The position numbers and the translations under genes were made by a program. DNA of 64,000 nucleotides from Cetobacterium sp. ZOR0034 (GTDB taxonomy: Bacteria; Fusobacteriota; Fusobacteriia; Fusobacteriales; Fusobacteriaceae). Positions 51,673 through 59,782 of the stretch are shown piece after piece (position 1 is the stretch's first letter; each line of letters begins with the position of its first letter). Under the pieces are notes generated by a model. The model did not search any database. It was not told where the DNA came from and saw nothing but the letters and a program-made list of their open reading frames with translations. The stretch is from NCBI RefSeq assembly GCF_000799075.1, contig NZ_JTLI01000001.1, positions 1 to 64,000 on the forward strand. Reading direction: 5' to 3'.

Positions 51673-52065
51673 ATGCAGAATGAAATAAAGCTGTATGTTC
51701 CATCCTCTTTAAAGAATCTTTCTATCATTAGAGCAATGACTAAGACATATTTAGAGCATCAAAAAGTAGAACAAAAAGATGTTATGAAAATATTATCTAT
51801 TGTTGATGAACTAGCTACAAATGTAATAGAGCATGGCTATGAGTATAAATCTGGTGATATAATTATAGAACTTCAAAAGAATAATGATGTTATCCATTTA
51901 GTAGTAGAGGACAACGGAGTTGGATTTGACGAATCTAAAATTAGTAAAGATGAAGGCGGAATGGGACTTTTCTTAGCGAAAGCTATGGCAGATAATTTTA
52001 AAGTTGAGAAAAAAATCAATGGAACAAAAATAAAAGTTGAGAAGAGAGTTAAGGAGGAGATTTAA
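51673..52065 (+). CDS. RsbW-like anti-sigma factor / serine kinase
   Basis: This 130-residue GHKL ATPase has the N box IVDELATNVIEHG (E46, N50), the G1 box EDNGVGFD (residues 79-86) and GGMGLFLAKAMAD (95-107). Members such as RsbW and SpoIIAB phosphorylate a STAS partner and hold a sigma factor. The next gene encodes such a STAS protein. No sigma factor gene is in the operon, so the output is unknown. Confidence 0.88.
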   Translation: MQNEIKLYVPSSLKNLSIIRAMTKTYLEHQKVEQKDVMKILSIVDELATNVIEHGYEYKSGDIIIELQKNNDVIHLVVEDNGVGFDESKISKDEGGMGLFLAKAMADNFKVEKKINGTKIKVEKRVKEEI

Positions 52066-52066
52066 C

Positions 52067-52414
52067 ATGACTACAAATTTTGAAATAATTGAGAAAACAG
52101 TGGAAGATATAAGAGTGATAAAGGTTTGCGGAGAGTTAGATGCGTTAGTTGCTCCAAAATTAAAAGAAAGAATAGCTAAGCAAATAGAGCTTGATATAAA
52201 TAAGTTTGTTATAGATTTTGCTGATTTAGTTCATATTAACAGTTTAGCAATGGGAATTTTAAGAGGGAAATTAAGAGTTGTAAGAGACTTAGGTGGAGAT
52301 ATAAAGTTAGTTGGATTAAACGATCATATAAAAACTATATTTGAAATGATAGGATTAGATGAATTATTTGATATTTATGCAACTGAAGAGGAAGCAATAG
52401 CTAGTTATAGATAA
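52067..52414 (+). CDS. STAS-domain anti-sigma factor antagonist (RsbV-like)
   Basis: This 115-residue STAS protein has [18 protein letters not shown] and [19 protein letters not shown]59 in INSLAMG aligns with the serine that the cognate kinase phosphorylates in SpoIIAA/RsbV. I chose ATG 52067 because AAGGAGGAG precedes it; the frame is open from 52037 inside rsbW. It follows the kinase by one base and precedes rny, which is an unusual neighbour. Confidence 0.87.
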   Translation: MTTNFEIIEKTVEDIRVIKVCGELDALVAPKLKERIAKQIELDINKFVIDFADLVHINSLAMGILRGKLRVVRDLGGDIKLVGLNDHIKTIFEMIGLDELFDIYATEEEAIASYR

Positions 52415-52437
52415 TATTTACAAAAAAGGAGAGACTA

Positions 52438-54003
52438 ATGAACTTAATATTAGGAGTTGGATTAGCTATAGTTGGGTTTGCAATAATATTCAGTGTTATG
52501 TATAAAAAATCTACTATAGATAAAAAAATAGAGGAGCTTAATAACTTAGAGGATGAAAAGTTAAAAGCTAAAATAAAAGCAAAAGACATCTTAGAAAGAG
52601 CCGAAAAGGAATCTTTAGCTAAGAGTAAAGAGATAGAGATAAAAGCGAAAGAAACAGCTTACCAAATGAAAGAGGAAGCTGAAAAAGATATAAAAATTGC
52701 AAAGAATGAGTTACTACAAAAAGAATCTAGATTAGCTAAAAAAGAGGAAACTTTAGAAGCTAAAATAGAAAAAGTTGAAAGTAGAGCTTTAGAGTTAGAG
52801 GAAGTTAATGCTGCTTTAGAAAATAAAAGAGGCGAAATAGAGGATTTGAAAAAAGTTCAAGAGGAAACTTTAGAAAAAATATCTGAGATGACAAAAAATG
52901 AAGCGAAAGATATGTTAATTTCTAAATTAAAGGATGATTTAGTTCATGAGACGGCTTTAGCTATAAGAGAGTTCGAAAATAAATTAGAAGATGAAAAAGA
53001 TAGACTTTCAAAGAGAGTTTTATCGACAGCTATCGGAAAAGCTTCATCTGAGTTTGTTGCAGATGCGACAGTATCTGTTGTAAACTTACCAAACGATGAA
53101 ATGAAGGGTAGAATAATTGGAAGAGAAGGAAGAAATATAAGAACGATAGAAGCTCTAACAGGAGTAGATATCATAATTGATGACACTCCAGAAGCTGTAG
53201 TTTTATCAAGTTTTGATGGTGTGAAAAGAGAGGTTGCAAGAAGAGCAATTGAAAAATTAATAAACGATGGAAGAATACATCCTGGTAAAATTGAAGAGGT
53301 TGTAAATAAATCGAGAAAAGAGATTGATAAGGATATCGTTGAAGCGGGAGAACAAGCTTTATTAGAGTTAGGAATTCCTGGAATGCACATGGAAATAATA
53401 AAAACTTTAGGAAAGCTAAAGTATAGAACAAGTTATGGACAAAACGTTTTAACACACTCAATAGAGGTTGCTAAATTAGCTGCTAATCTAGCTGCAGAGT
53501 TAGGAGCGGATACAAAATTAGCAAAAAGAGCGGGACTTTTACATGATGTAGGAAAAGTTTTAGATCATGATATAGAGGCTTCACATGCAATAATTGGTGG
53601 AGAGTTCTTAAAGAAGTTTGGAGAGAAACCAGCAGTTGTAAATGCTGTTATGGCTCACCACAATGAAGTTGAATTTGAAACTGTAGAGGCTATACTAGTT
53701 CAAGCATCGGATGCAATATCAGCGTCTAGACCAGGAGCTAGAAGAGAAACACTATCAACATACTTAAAGAGATTAGAAGGATTAGAAGAGATTGCAACTT
53801 CATTTGAAGGAGTAGAATCTTCATATGCAATTCAAGCCGGAAGAGAGATTAGAATAATCATAAATCCAGAAGTTGTGTCTGATGATGCAGCAACAAAAAT
53901 GGCTAGAGATATAGCAAAAAGAATCGAAGAAACAATGCAATACCCTGGACAGATAAAAGTTACTATTTTAAGAGAAACTAGAGCTGTTGAGTACGCAAAG
54001 TAA
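52438..54003 (+). CDS. rny: Ribonuclease Y
   Basis: RNase Y is a membrane-anchored endonuclease that starts mRNA decay. The 521-residue protein has one N-terminal membrane segment (about residues 3-22) and a long lysine/glutamate coiled coil (25-190). A KH domain ([19 protein letters not shown]) follows, then an HD domain with [20 protein letters not shown] and HNEVEF. It is last in the lipoprotein-rsbWV unit and is followed by a strong terminator. Confidence 0.96.
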   Translation: MNLILGVGLAIVGFAIIFSVMYKKSTIDKKIEELNNLEDEKLKAKIKAKDILERAEKESLAKSKEIEIKAKETAYQMKEEAEKDIKIAKNELLQKESRLAKKEETLEAKIEKVESRALELEEVNAALENKRGEIEDLKKVQEETLEKISEMTKNEAKDMLISKLKDDLVHETALAIREFENKLEDEKDRLSKRVLSTAIGKASSEFVADATVSVVNLPNDEMKGRIIGREGRNIRTIEALTGVDIIIDDTPEAVVLSSFDGVKREVARRAIEKLINDGRIHPGKIEEVVNKSRKEIDKDIVEAGEQALLELGIPGMHMEIIKTLGKLKYRTSYGQNVLTHSIEVAKLAANLAAELGADTKLAKRAGLLHDVGKVLDHDIEASHAIIGGEFLKKFGEKPAVVNAVMAHHNEVEFETVEAILVQASDAISASRPGARRETLSTYLKRLEGLEEIATSFEGVESSYAIQAGREIRIIINPEVVSDDAATKMARDIAKRIEETMQYPGQIKVTILRETRAVEYAK

Positions 54004-54011
54004 AATTGATT

Positions 54012-54047
54012 AAGGAGAAAAACAGAGTTTTTCTCCTTATTTTTTTG
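54012..54047 (+). terminator. Terminator of rny
   Basis: AAGGAGAAAAAC (54012-54023) and GTTTTTCTCCTT (54027-54038) are exact inverted repeats, followed by ATTTTTTT. Confidence 0.92.
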
Positions 54048-54062
54048 AGAGGTGGGAATAAG

Positions 54063-55268
54063 GTGTTTAAAAAGATTTTAGATGAGCATAAAAATGGAAT
54101 TATAGTTCTTAATAGAAAGTTCGAAGTTTGCTATACAAATAAGATATTACAAAATATTTTTAGCCACACTCCTGGGAAAAGATGTGGTGAATTTTTTGAG
54201 TGTATTCATCAAAGTTTAGAGAAAAAGAGATGTTTAGAAACTCGAAAGTGCGGAAAGTGTAACATAAAAAATAATATAAAAAAGGTTTTAGATGGTGAGA
54301 TAAAAAATATCTATATAGAAAATATAGAGTATGAAGCTTTGATAAACGATAAGATTGAAAAAATTTCAATGAGTATTGAGATAAAAAATCTACAACATGA
54401 AAATGAAAATTATATAACGATAGAATTTTTTAAATTGAAAACTTTAGATAAAATTTTAATATCTAACAAAAGATTGCTAGATGAGATGCTAGATAATTTA
54501 GGGGACTTTATTTTTTACAAAGATTTTTCTGGTAAATATATATATGGTAATAAATCTTTCTGTGAGTATATAGGTGTTAAAAAGATTGATTTGATAGGAA
54601 AAACTGATAGCGAATTATTCTCAGAGGTTCTAGTTAAAGAATGGGTAAAAGGGGATAAAAAAGCTTGGATAGAAGGTAAGTTTATACTAGAAGAGAAAAT
54701 AAATGGTAGATACTTTAGAGTAACAAAACAAAGATTAGATGCAGAAGAACAGGCTATATTAGTTTGTGTCATAAGAGATATAACATACGAAAGAAAAGAG
54801 ATGAAAAAAGCGTATCAAGATGGTTTGACAGGTGTTGGAAATAGACATGCTTATGATAAAAAAATTAGAAAGATTTTTGAAGATAAAGAGAAAAAATATG
54901 ATATAGCGCTTTTGGATTTAGATTTTTTGAGGGAGATAAATAATCAGCAAGGTCATAATCAAGGTGATTTTGCATTGAAGGTTACTGCAAAAGCCATCAA
55001 AAATTCAGGACTAAAATATATTTATAGAATTGGTGGAGATGAATTTGCATTCTTAATAGAGGATGGAATTGATACCTTTGAGATTTGCGAAAATATAAAC
55101 AGAGAGATAAAAAGTGTAAAAATAGGAGATATACCTTTATCATCGAGCATTGGAGTAATTAATTTGAAATATGATGAAGGCATAATTAATAATTTTAACT
55201 GTGCGGATGAAGCTCTTTACGAATCAAAAAGATCAGGTCGAGGGAAGATTACAATAAAAAAAAGATAG
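54063..55268 (+). CDS. PAS-GGDEF diguanylate cyclase
   Basis: This 401-residue protein has an N-terminal region with five cysteines (CGEFFECIHQ, KKRCLETRKCGKCN at about residues 40-75). A PAS domain follows (about 138-250; LLDEMLDNLGDFIFYKDFSG, NKSFCEYIG), then a GGDEF domain (about 255-400; DGLTGVGNRHAYDKK, RIGGDEFAFLIED). The intact GGDEF motif predicts c-di-GMP synthesis; no RxxD inhibitory site is obvious. The cysteines may bind a metal or cluster. The start is GTG 54063 at short distance from GAGGTGGG, so the start is less sure. Confidence 0.87.
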   Translation: MFKKILDEHKNGIIVLNRKFEVCYTNKILQNIFSHTPGKRCGEFFECIHQSLEKKRCLETRKCGKCNIKNNIKKVLDGEIKNIYIENIEYEALINDKIEKISMSIEIKNLQHENENYITIEFFKLKTLDKILISNKRLLDEMLDNLGDFIFYKDFSGKYIYGNKSFCEYIGVKKIDLIGKTDSELFSEVLVKEWVKGDKKAWIEGKFILEEKINGRYFRVTKQRLDAEEQAILVCVIRDITYERKEMKKAYQDGLTGVGNRHAYDKKIRKIFEDKEKKYDIALLDLDFLREINNQQGHNQGDFALKVTAKAIKNSGLKYIYRIGGDEFAFLIEDGIDTFEICENINREIKSVKIGDIPLSSSIGVINLKYDEGIINNFNCADEALYESKRSGRGKITIKKR

Positions 55269-55290
55269 AGATTAAGTTATCTCTATCTTT
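55261..55290. terminator. Bidirectional terminator between the GGDEF and AGCS genes
   Basis: AAAGATAGAGAT (55261-55272) and ATCTCTATCTTT (55279-55290) form a perfect 12-bp stem. T runs lie on both outer sides when each strand is read, serving both convergent genes. Confidence 0.92.
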
Positions 55291-55295
55291 TTTTG

Positions 55296-56636
55296 TTAAA
55301 CTTTTATTATTTTGAATTTAGCTTCGTATTCCTTTAAAGAGTCAAAGGCAATCTTAGAAAGAGGGAAAACTCCTGAAAGATTGATGATAGTCATAAGAGC
55401 TAAACCTAAATCAGCGAGATTCCACATAAAGATATTTTGTTGAATTCCACCAATAAAAATCATGCTAAGTGCAAAAATTTTGAATGTTGTTTGTCCCCAC
55501 TCTTTTTCAGTTAAAAACCTTACATTCACTTTTCCGTAGAAACAGATTCCTAAAAGTGTAGAGAAGCAGAAAAGGAAAAGAATAACTGCAACAAAAATCT
55601 CACCAAAAACAGAACCTAGATGGTAATTGAAAGATTTTTGTAGAAGTTCCATTCCACCAAGTCCTTCAATAACTGATGATTTCGTTAGAAGCATTACAAA
55701 AGCTGTAGCTGTACATATAACAAAAGTATCAACGAAAACACCTAAACTTTGAATAAGACCTTGCTGTACAGGGTGAGCAACATCGGCACTAGCGGCAGCA
55801 CAAGGTGCACTTCCAGTACCTGCTTCATTAGAGAATAATCCTCTTTTTACCCCTTGCATTATAACCGCTCCAATTGTTCCTCCAATTCCTTGTCTAATAC
55901 CGAAAGCTTCAGAGAATATTTGTGATAAAACATTAGGGATAAGTCCGATATTTTTAACTATTATAAAAAATACAATTGCAAGATATAGAACAGCCATTAT
56001 AGGAACAATCTTATCTAAAACTTTTGCAGTTTTATCTGTTTTTCCAAAAATAACAAGAGCTGCCATTAATGTTAAAACGATAGAAACAACAAATGGATTT
56101 AAACTGAAAGCTACATTGAAAGATTCAGTAACAGAGTTTGAAACAACCTGTAATACACCAGCCCAACAAATAATCCCTGTTATAACAAAAGCGACACCCC
56201 ATGATTTTTTACCTAAACCATTTTTTAAGAAAAAGCAAGGTCCACCAAAAAATTGTCCATTTTTGTCTTTTTCTCTAAAAATCATAGCTAAAGTAGTTTC
56301 GATAAATGCTGTAGCAGCGCCTAAGAATGCAACAACCCACATCCAAAATATTGCTCCAGCCCCTCCGATTGAGATAGCACTAACAACACCAGCTAAATTT
56401 CCAGCTCCAACTCTAGTAGCTGTACTTATACAGAAAGCTTGGAAAGGTGATAAATTCTCTGAATTACTATTTGATTTTGAAGTTAGTAGTTCAACCATAT
56501 GATTTAAAAAACGTAATTGAACAAAATTTGTTTTAACTGTAAAAAATACTCCTGAAAAAATAAGCAAAACAACAAGTAGATTCTTTCCCCAAAGGATAGA
56601 ATTTAAAAAATTAACAACACTTTCTAAAATAGACAT
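55296..56636 (-). CDS. AGCS family sodium/amino-acid symporter, under a tyrosine attenuator
   Basis: This 446-residue protein has about eleven membrane segments and the family signatures: FCISTATRVGAGNLAGVVSA, FWMWVVAFLGAATAFIETTL, then GLFSNEAGTGSAPCAAASAD. Characterised AGCS proteins carry alanine or glycine with Na+. Here the gene is preceded by a leader peptide with five consecutive Tyr codons and a terminator (56677-56845), which points to control by tyrosine supply. Tyrosine import is therefore a reasonable inference. It is monocistronic. GGAGGAG precedes the ATG at 56636. Confidence 0.9.
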   Translation of the reverse strand: MSILESVVNFLNSILWGKNLLVVLLIFSGVFFTVKTNFVQLRFLNHMVELLTSKSNSNSENLSPFQAFCISTATRVGAGNLAGVVSAISIGGAGAIFWMWVVAFLGAATAFIETTLAMIFREKDKNGQFFGGPCFFLKNGLGKKSWGVAFVITGIICWAGVLQVVSNSVTESFNVAFSLNPFVVSIVLTLMAALVIFGKTDKTAKVLDKIVPIMAVLYLAIVFFIIVKNIGLIPNVLSQIFSEAFGIRQGIGGTIGAVIMQGVKRGLFSNEAGTGSAPCAAASADVAHPVQQGLIQSLGVFVDTFVICTATAFVMLLTKSSVIEGLGGMELLQKSFNYHLGSVFGEIFVAVILFLFCFSTLLGICFYGKVNVRFLTEKEWGQTTFKIFALSMIFIGGIQQNIFMWNLADLGLALMTIINLSGVFPLSKIAFDSLKEYEAKFKIIKV

Positions 56637-56664
56637 AATAATCTCCTCCTAAAATTTTAATATA

Positions 56665-56697
56665 AAAAACAAAAAAGCCTGTGGATTTACCACAGGC
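56665..56697 (-). terminator. Attenuator terminator upstream of the AGCS gene
   Basis: On the minus strand GCCTGTGG (56697-56690) and CCACAGGC (56684-56677) form a perfect 8-bp stem with a TAAAT loop, followed by TTTTTTGTTTTTT. It lies 29 bases before the AGCS start codon, inside the leader, so it must be overcome for expression. Confidence 0.92.
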
Positions 56698-56789
56698 TGA
56701 AATAAACAGGTCTATGTAACAAATCCACTCACTACTATTAAAGTAACACAAAATGGATTCGTATTTTTCATGAAACAAAATACCAATCC
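56677..56789 (-). promoter_or_regulatory. Tyrosine attenuator: mutually exclusive RNA segments
   Basis: Minus-strand segments: A (56789-56777, GGATTGGTATTTT) pairs with B (56767-56755, AAAATACGAATCC): 12 pairs with one mismatch, starting at the leader stop codon. B's GAATCCA (56760-56754) can instead pair with C's TGGATTT (56727-56721). C (GTGGATTT, 56728-56721) can also pair with D (AAATCCAC, 56688-56681), which destroys the terminator. Expected logic: stalling at Tyr codons leaves A:B free to form, so C:D forms and transcription continues. A ribosome at the stop covers A, B:C forms, and the terminator stops RNA polymerase. Confidence 0.8.
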
Positions 56790-56845
56790 TAGGTTAAATA
56801 ATAGTAGTAATATGCATTTGTATTAAAAACTATTTTTTGTTTCAC
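56789..56845 (-). CDS. Tyrosine-rich leader peptide (18 aa)
   Basis: The frame starts at GTG 56845-56843, five bases after a strong GAGGAGG, and encodes MKQKIVFNTNAYYYYYLT before UAG at 56791-56789. Five tyrosine codons in a row (TAT TAC TAC TAT TAT, 56812-56798) sit just ahead of the stop, as Trp, His or Phe codons do in classical attenuators. The first four Tyr codons are spaced so that a stalled ribosome would leave the first hairpin arm wholly or largely exposed, while a ribosome at the stop would cover it. Confidence 0.88.
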   Translation of the reverse strand: MKQKIVFNTNAYYYYYLT

Positions 56846-56875
56846 TTCTTCCTCCTCAATTAATTATTTTGAATC

Positions 56876-56903
56876 ATTATAGCATAAATGAAAAATAATA
56901 CAA
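56876..56903 (-). promoter_or_regulatory. Promoter of the leader peptide-AGCS transcript
   Basis: On the minus strand TTGTAT (56903-56898) precedes TATAAT (56881-56876) by 16 bases, and TGC before the -10 makes an extended -10. Transcription would start near 56869, about 24 nt before the leader start codon and about 230 nt before the symporter. Confidence 0.8.
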
Positions 56904-56955
56904 GAAAAAAATAAAAAAGTATAAATTTTGGAGAGGGAAAAGGGCAAAAAATGTA

Positions 56956-56984
56956 TTGGATATATAAATATAAAATGGTATAAT
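56956..56984 (+). promoter_or_regulatory. Promoter of the DUF445-ruvB-mrdA gene run
   Basis: TTGGAT (56956-56961) and TATAAT (56979-56984) are 17 bases apart, with TGG giving an extended -10. It diverges from the AGCS promoter. Confidence 0.75.
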
Positions 56985-57029
56985 AAATAATAATTTATAA
57001 AACTGATAAGGAATTGAAAAGGTGAGGAA

Positions 57030-57632
57030 ATGTTAGTAAAAGCGGTACTTTTAATTGTTATTGGATCTATGATTGGATGGATTACAAACTATATTGCGAT
57101 AAAAATGTTATTTAGACCATATAAAGAAATAAATTTAGGAATTTTTAAAATTCAAGGTCTGATTCCTAAAAGAAGACATGAGATAGGTGTAAGCTTAGCG
57201 GATACTATTCAAAATGAATTGATTTCAATGGCGGATATAACAGAAAGATTGAGTAATGCAAATATAGAAGTTCAAATGGAAAAAGTTATAGATGATATTT
57301 TAGAAAGAAAACTTGCAACAGAGATAACAACAAAATTCCCTATGTTAGCTATGTTTTTAAATGAATCAACTTTAAATAAAATAAAAGAGATAATAAAAAA
57401 TTCTATTATGGAAAATAAAGATCAAATAATAGGAATGTTATTTGAAACTTTAGAAAAAAATGTAGATTTTAAAGAGATTATAGTTGAAAAAGTTGACGCA
57501 TTCTCATTAGAAGAGTTAGAAAGAATAACATTCTCTTTAGCTAAAAAAGAGTTGAAACATATAGAAATAGTTGGAGCAATTTTAGGTGGACTTATAGGGG
57601 TTGCACAATTTGTTATAACAGTGTTTATTTAA
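57030..57632 (+). CDS. DUF445 family membrane protein
   Basis: This 200-residue protein has an N-terminal membrane segment with IGWITNYIAIKMLFRPYKE, the DUF445/YheB signature, then GLIPKRRHEIGVSLADTIQNEL. A helical middle follows and a C-terminal membrane segment (about residues 180-200). The family's function is not known to me. It is much shorter than the 370-400-residue Bacillus relatives. It is the first gene of a tight rightward run with ruvB. Confidence 0.82.
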   Translation: MLVKAVLLIVIGSMIGWITNYIAIKMLFRPYKEINLGIFKIQGLIPKRRHEIGVSLADTIQNELISMADITERLSNANIEVQMEKVIDDILERKLATEITTKFPMLAMFLNESTLNKIKEIIKNSIMENKDQIIGMLFETLEKNVDFKEIIVEKVDAFSLEELERITFSLAKKELKHIEIVGAILGGLIGVAQFVITVFI

Positions 57633-57641
57633 GGAGAAAAA

Positions 57642-58631
57642 ATGGATAGAGTAGTTTCTAATGAAGAGTTAGATCATGAAGGTGAAGTTCAAAAGAGTTT
57701 AAGACCAAAACGTTTAATTGAATATATTGGTCAAGAATCTTTAAAGGAAAAAATGGAAATTTTTATAGAAGCAGCTAAAAGAAGAGGTGGATGTATAGAT
57801 CACGTTCTTTTATATGGACCTCCTGGGCTTGGAAAAACGACATTAGCTGGAGTAATTGCAACCGAAATGGGAGTTAACTTAAAAATAACTTCAGGACCAA
57901 TACTTGATAAAGCAGGGGATTTAGCAGCTATTTTAACATCTTTAGAAGAGAATGATATTTTATTTATAGATGAAATTCATAGATTGAATACATCGGTTGA
58001 AGAGATATTATATCCAGCTATGGAGGATGGAGAGTTGGATATAATAATAGGAAAAGGTCCTTCAGCAAGATCTATAAGAATAGAGCTGCCACCATTTACG
58101 CTTATAGGAGCAACAACAAGAGCTGGTCTTTTAAGTTCTCCGCTGAGAGATAGATTTGGAGTAGTTCATAGAATGGATTACTACAAAGAAGAGGAGCTTC
58201 AAGGAATTGTAAAAAGAGGTGGAGCTCTTTTAGGAGTGAAAGTCGAAGAGGATGGTGCAAAGGAGATTGCTTTAAGAAGCAGAGGAACTCCAAGAATAGC
58301 AAATAGACTTTTAAAAAGAGTAAGGGATTATTGTGAAATAAAAGGAAATGGTGTTGTAGATTTTAATAGTACTGTTAAAGCATTGAATATTTTAGGCGTT
58401 GATAAACAAGGATTAGATGAGCTCGATAGAGATATAATAAAATCTATAATTGAAAATTATGGTGGTGGTCCTGTAGGAATTGAAACCCTAGCTTTAATGT
58501 TAGGAGAAGACAGAAGGACAATTGAAGAGGTTTATGAGCCTTACTTAGTTAAAATTGGTTATATAAAAAGAACTAGTCGTGGTAGAATGGTTACAGAGAA
58601 AGCTTATAATCATTTTGAGATAAAGGAGTAA
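57642..58631 (+). CDS. ruvB: Holliday junction branch migration helicase RuvB
   Basis: This 329-residue AAA+ motor has Walker [12 protein letters not shown], Walker B DEIHRLN, sensor 1 GATTRAG, RDRFG and a C-terminal winged helix with [12 protein letters not shown]. RuvB drives branch migration with RuvA. ruvA and ruvC are not adjacent. GGAGAAA precedes the ATG. The stop overlaps a possible start of the next gene. Confidence 0.97.
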   Translation: MDRVVSNEELDHEGEVQKSLRPKRLIEYIGQESLKEKMEIFIEAAKRRGGCIDHVLLYGPPGLGKTTLAGVIATEMGVNLKITSGPILDKAGDLAAILTSLEENDILFIDEIHRLNTSVEEILYPAMEDGELDIIIGKGPSARSIRIELPPFTLIGATTRAGLLSSPLRDRFGVVHRMDYYKEEELQGIVKRGGALLGVKVEEDGAKEIALRSRGTPRIANRLLKRVRDYCEIKGNGVVDFNSTVKALNILGVDKQGLDELDRDIIKSIIENYGGGPVGIETLALMLGEDRRTIEEVYEPYLVKIGYIKRTSRGRMVTEKAYNHFEIKE

Positions 58632-58636
58632 TGAGG

Positions 58637-59062
58637 ATGAAAATAAGTACAAAGGTTAGATATGGTGTAAAAGCATTAGTATATATTGCAGAGGCTTCTC
58701 AAAAAGGAAATTTAGCTCGTATAAAAGAGATTTCTGAATCAGAAGATATTTCGGTTCAATATTTAGAGCAGATTTTATTTAAATTGAAAAATGAGAATAT
58801 AATTCAAGGGAAAAGGGGACCAAATGGAGGATATAAACTTTCTATGGAACCAGAAGATATAACTTTACACGAACTTTATAAAATTTTAGATGAGGAAGTT
58901 AAGGTTATTGATTGTAATGAAAATAATAAAAGTAAAAATTGTTCTTGTATAGATGATGAATGTTCAACGTCTTGTATTTGGAGTAAGCTAGATATAGCTA
59001 TGACAAAAATTTTAGAAGGAACAACTTTAGCAGAGCTGATAAAAAATAAGGATATGATATAG
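58637..59062 (+). CDS. Rrf2 family regulator with five cysteines
   Basis: This 141-residue winged-helix protein has MKISTKVRYGVKALVYIAEA, then ISVQYLEQILFKLKNENIIQ and GKRGPNGGYKLS, typical of Rrf2. A cluster of cysteines (93, 102, 104, 109, 113) lies where IscR, NsrR and RsrR bind Fe-S clusters, though the spacing differs from the IscR pattern. I prefer ATG 58637 to 58631, since AAGGAG is only two bases from the latter. Targets are unknown; no isc or suf genes are nearby. Confidence 0.86.
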   Translation: MKISTKVRYGVKALVYIAEASQKGNLARIKEISESEDISVQYLEQILFKLKNENIIQGKRGPNGGYKLSMEPEDITLHELYKILDEEVKVIDCNENNKSKNCSCIDDECSTSCIWSKLDIAMTKILEGTTLAELIKNKDMI

Positions 59063-59071
59063 GAGTTTATA

Positions 59072-59782
59072 ATGATAAGTGTTATAATATCTAATGAAAA
59101 TATAGCAAACGAAATAATAGAAATTGTTGATAAAAATGATATTAATCATCTAAAAAATGCATTTAGAATAAAAATAGGTGAGGTAATAAGAGCCGTAGAT
59201 GGTGAGTATGAGTATATCTGTGAGGTTTTATCAATTGAAAAGAAAGTTATCGAAGCAAAAATTATAGAGAAAAATGAGGACAGATTCTCATCTGCAGTAG
59301 AGATAGATGCAGCAATAGGTATTTTGAAAAATGACAAAATGGATTTAACGATTCAAAAGTTAACAGAGATTGGAGTAACTAGAATAATACCGCTTTTAAC
59401 AAAAAGAGGTGTAGCTAAAATAACAGAAAAAAAAGATAAGTGGGACTTAATTGTAAAAGAAGCGACAAAGCAGTGCCAAGCAGTAAAGTTAGTAGAGATT
59501 CAAGAACCTAAAAAATTATCAGAGTTGAATATAGATAGTTATGATTTAGCTGTTGTTCCTTATGAGTGTGAAGAGGAGAACTCTTTAAGGAATATATTGA
59601 ATAAAATTGAAAATAAACCTAAAAAGGTTTTATATATAGTTGGTCCAGAGGGGGGATTTGAAAAAGAGGAGATTGAGTTTTTAAAAGAAAAGGGTGTTAC
59701 ACCTGTGTCTCTGGGGAAGAGAATATTAAGAGCTGAGACTGCCTCAATTATAGTAGGAGGAATATTAGTAAATGAGTATTGA
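59072..59782 (+). CDS. rsmE: 16S rRNA m3U1498 methyltransferase
   Basis: This 236-residue SPOUT-family enzyme has an N-terminal PUA-like domain (residues 1 to about 70; NDINHLKNAFRIKIGEVIRA). The C-terminal knot contains QKLTEIGVTRIIPLLTKRGV, KEATKQCQAVKLVEI, IVGPEGGFEKEEIEFLKEKG and SLGKRILRAETASI. It methylates U1498 in helix 44 of 16S rRNA. It overlaps mtaB by 11 bases. Confidence 0.95.
   Translation: MISVIISNENIANEIIEIVDKNDINHLKNAFRIKIGEVIRAVDGEYEYICEVLSIEKKVIEAKIIEKNEDRFSSAVEIDAAIGILKNDKMDLTIQKLTEIGVTRIIPLLTKRGVAKITEKKDKWDLIVKEATKQCQAVKLVEIQEPKKLSELNIDSYDLAVVPYECEEENSLRNILNKIENKPKKVLYIVGPEGGFEKEEIEFLKEKGVTPVSLGKRILRAETASIIVGGILVNEY

Noticed and set aside
56641..56880. T-box riboswitch in front of the AGCS gene.
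   Set aside because: There is no T-box consensus sequence, no stem I with a specifier loop, and the leader instead holds a translated Tyr-rich frame with a strong ribosome-binding site. Ribosome-mediated attenuation explains the features better.
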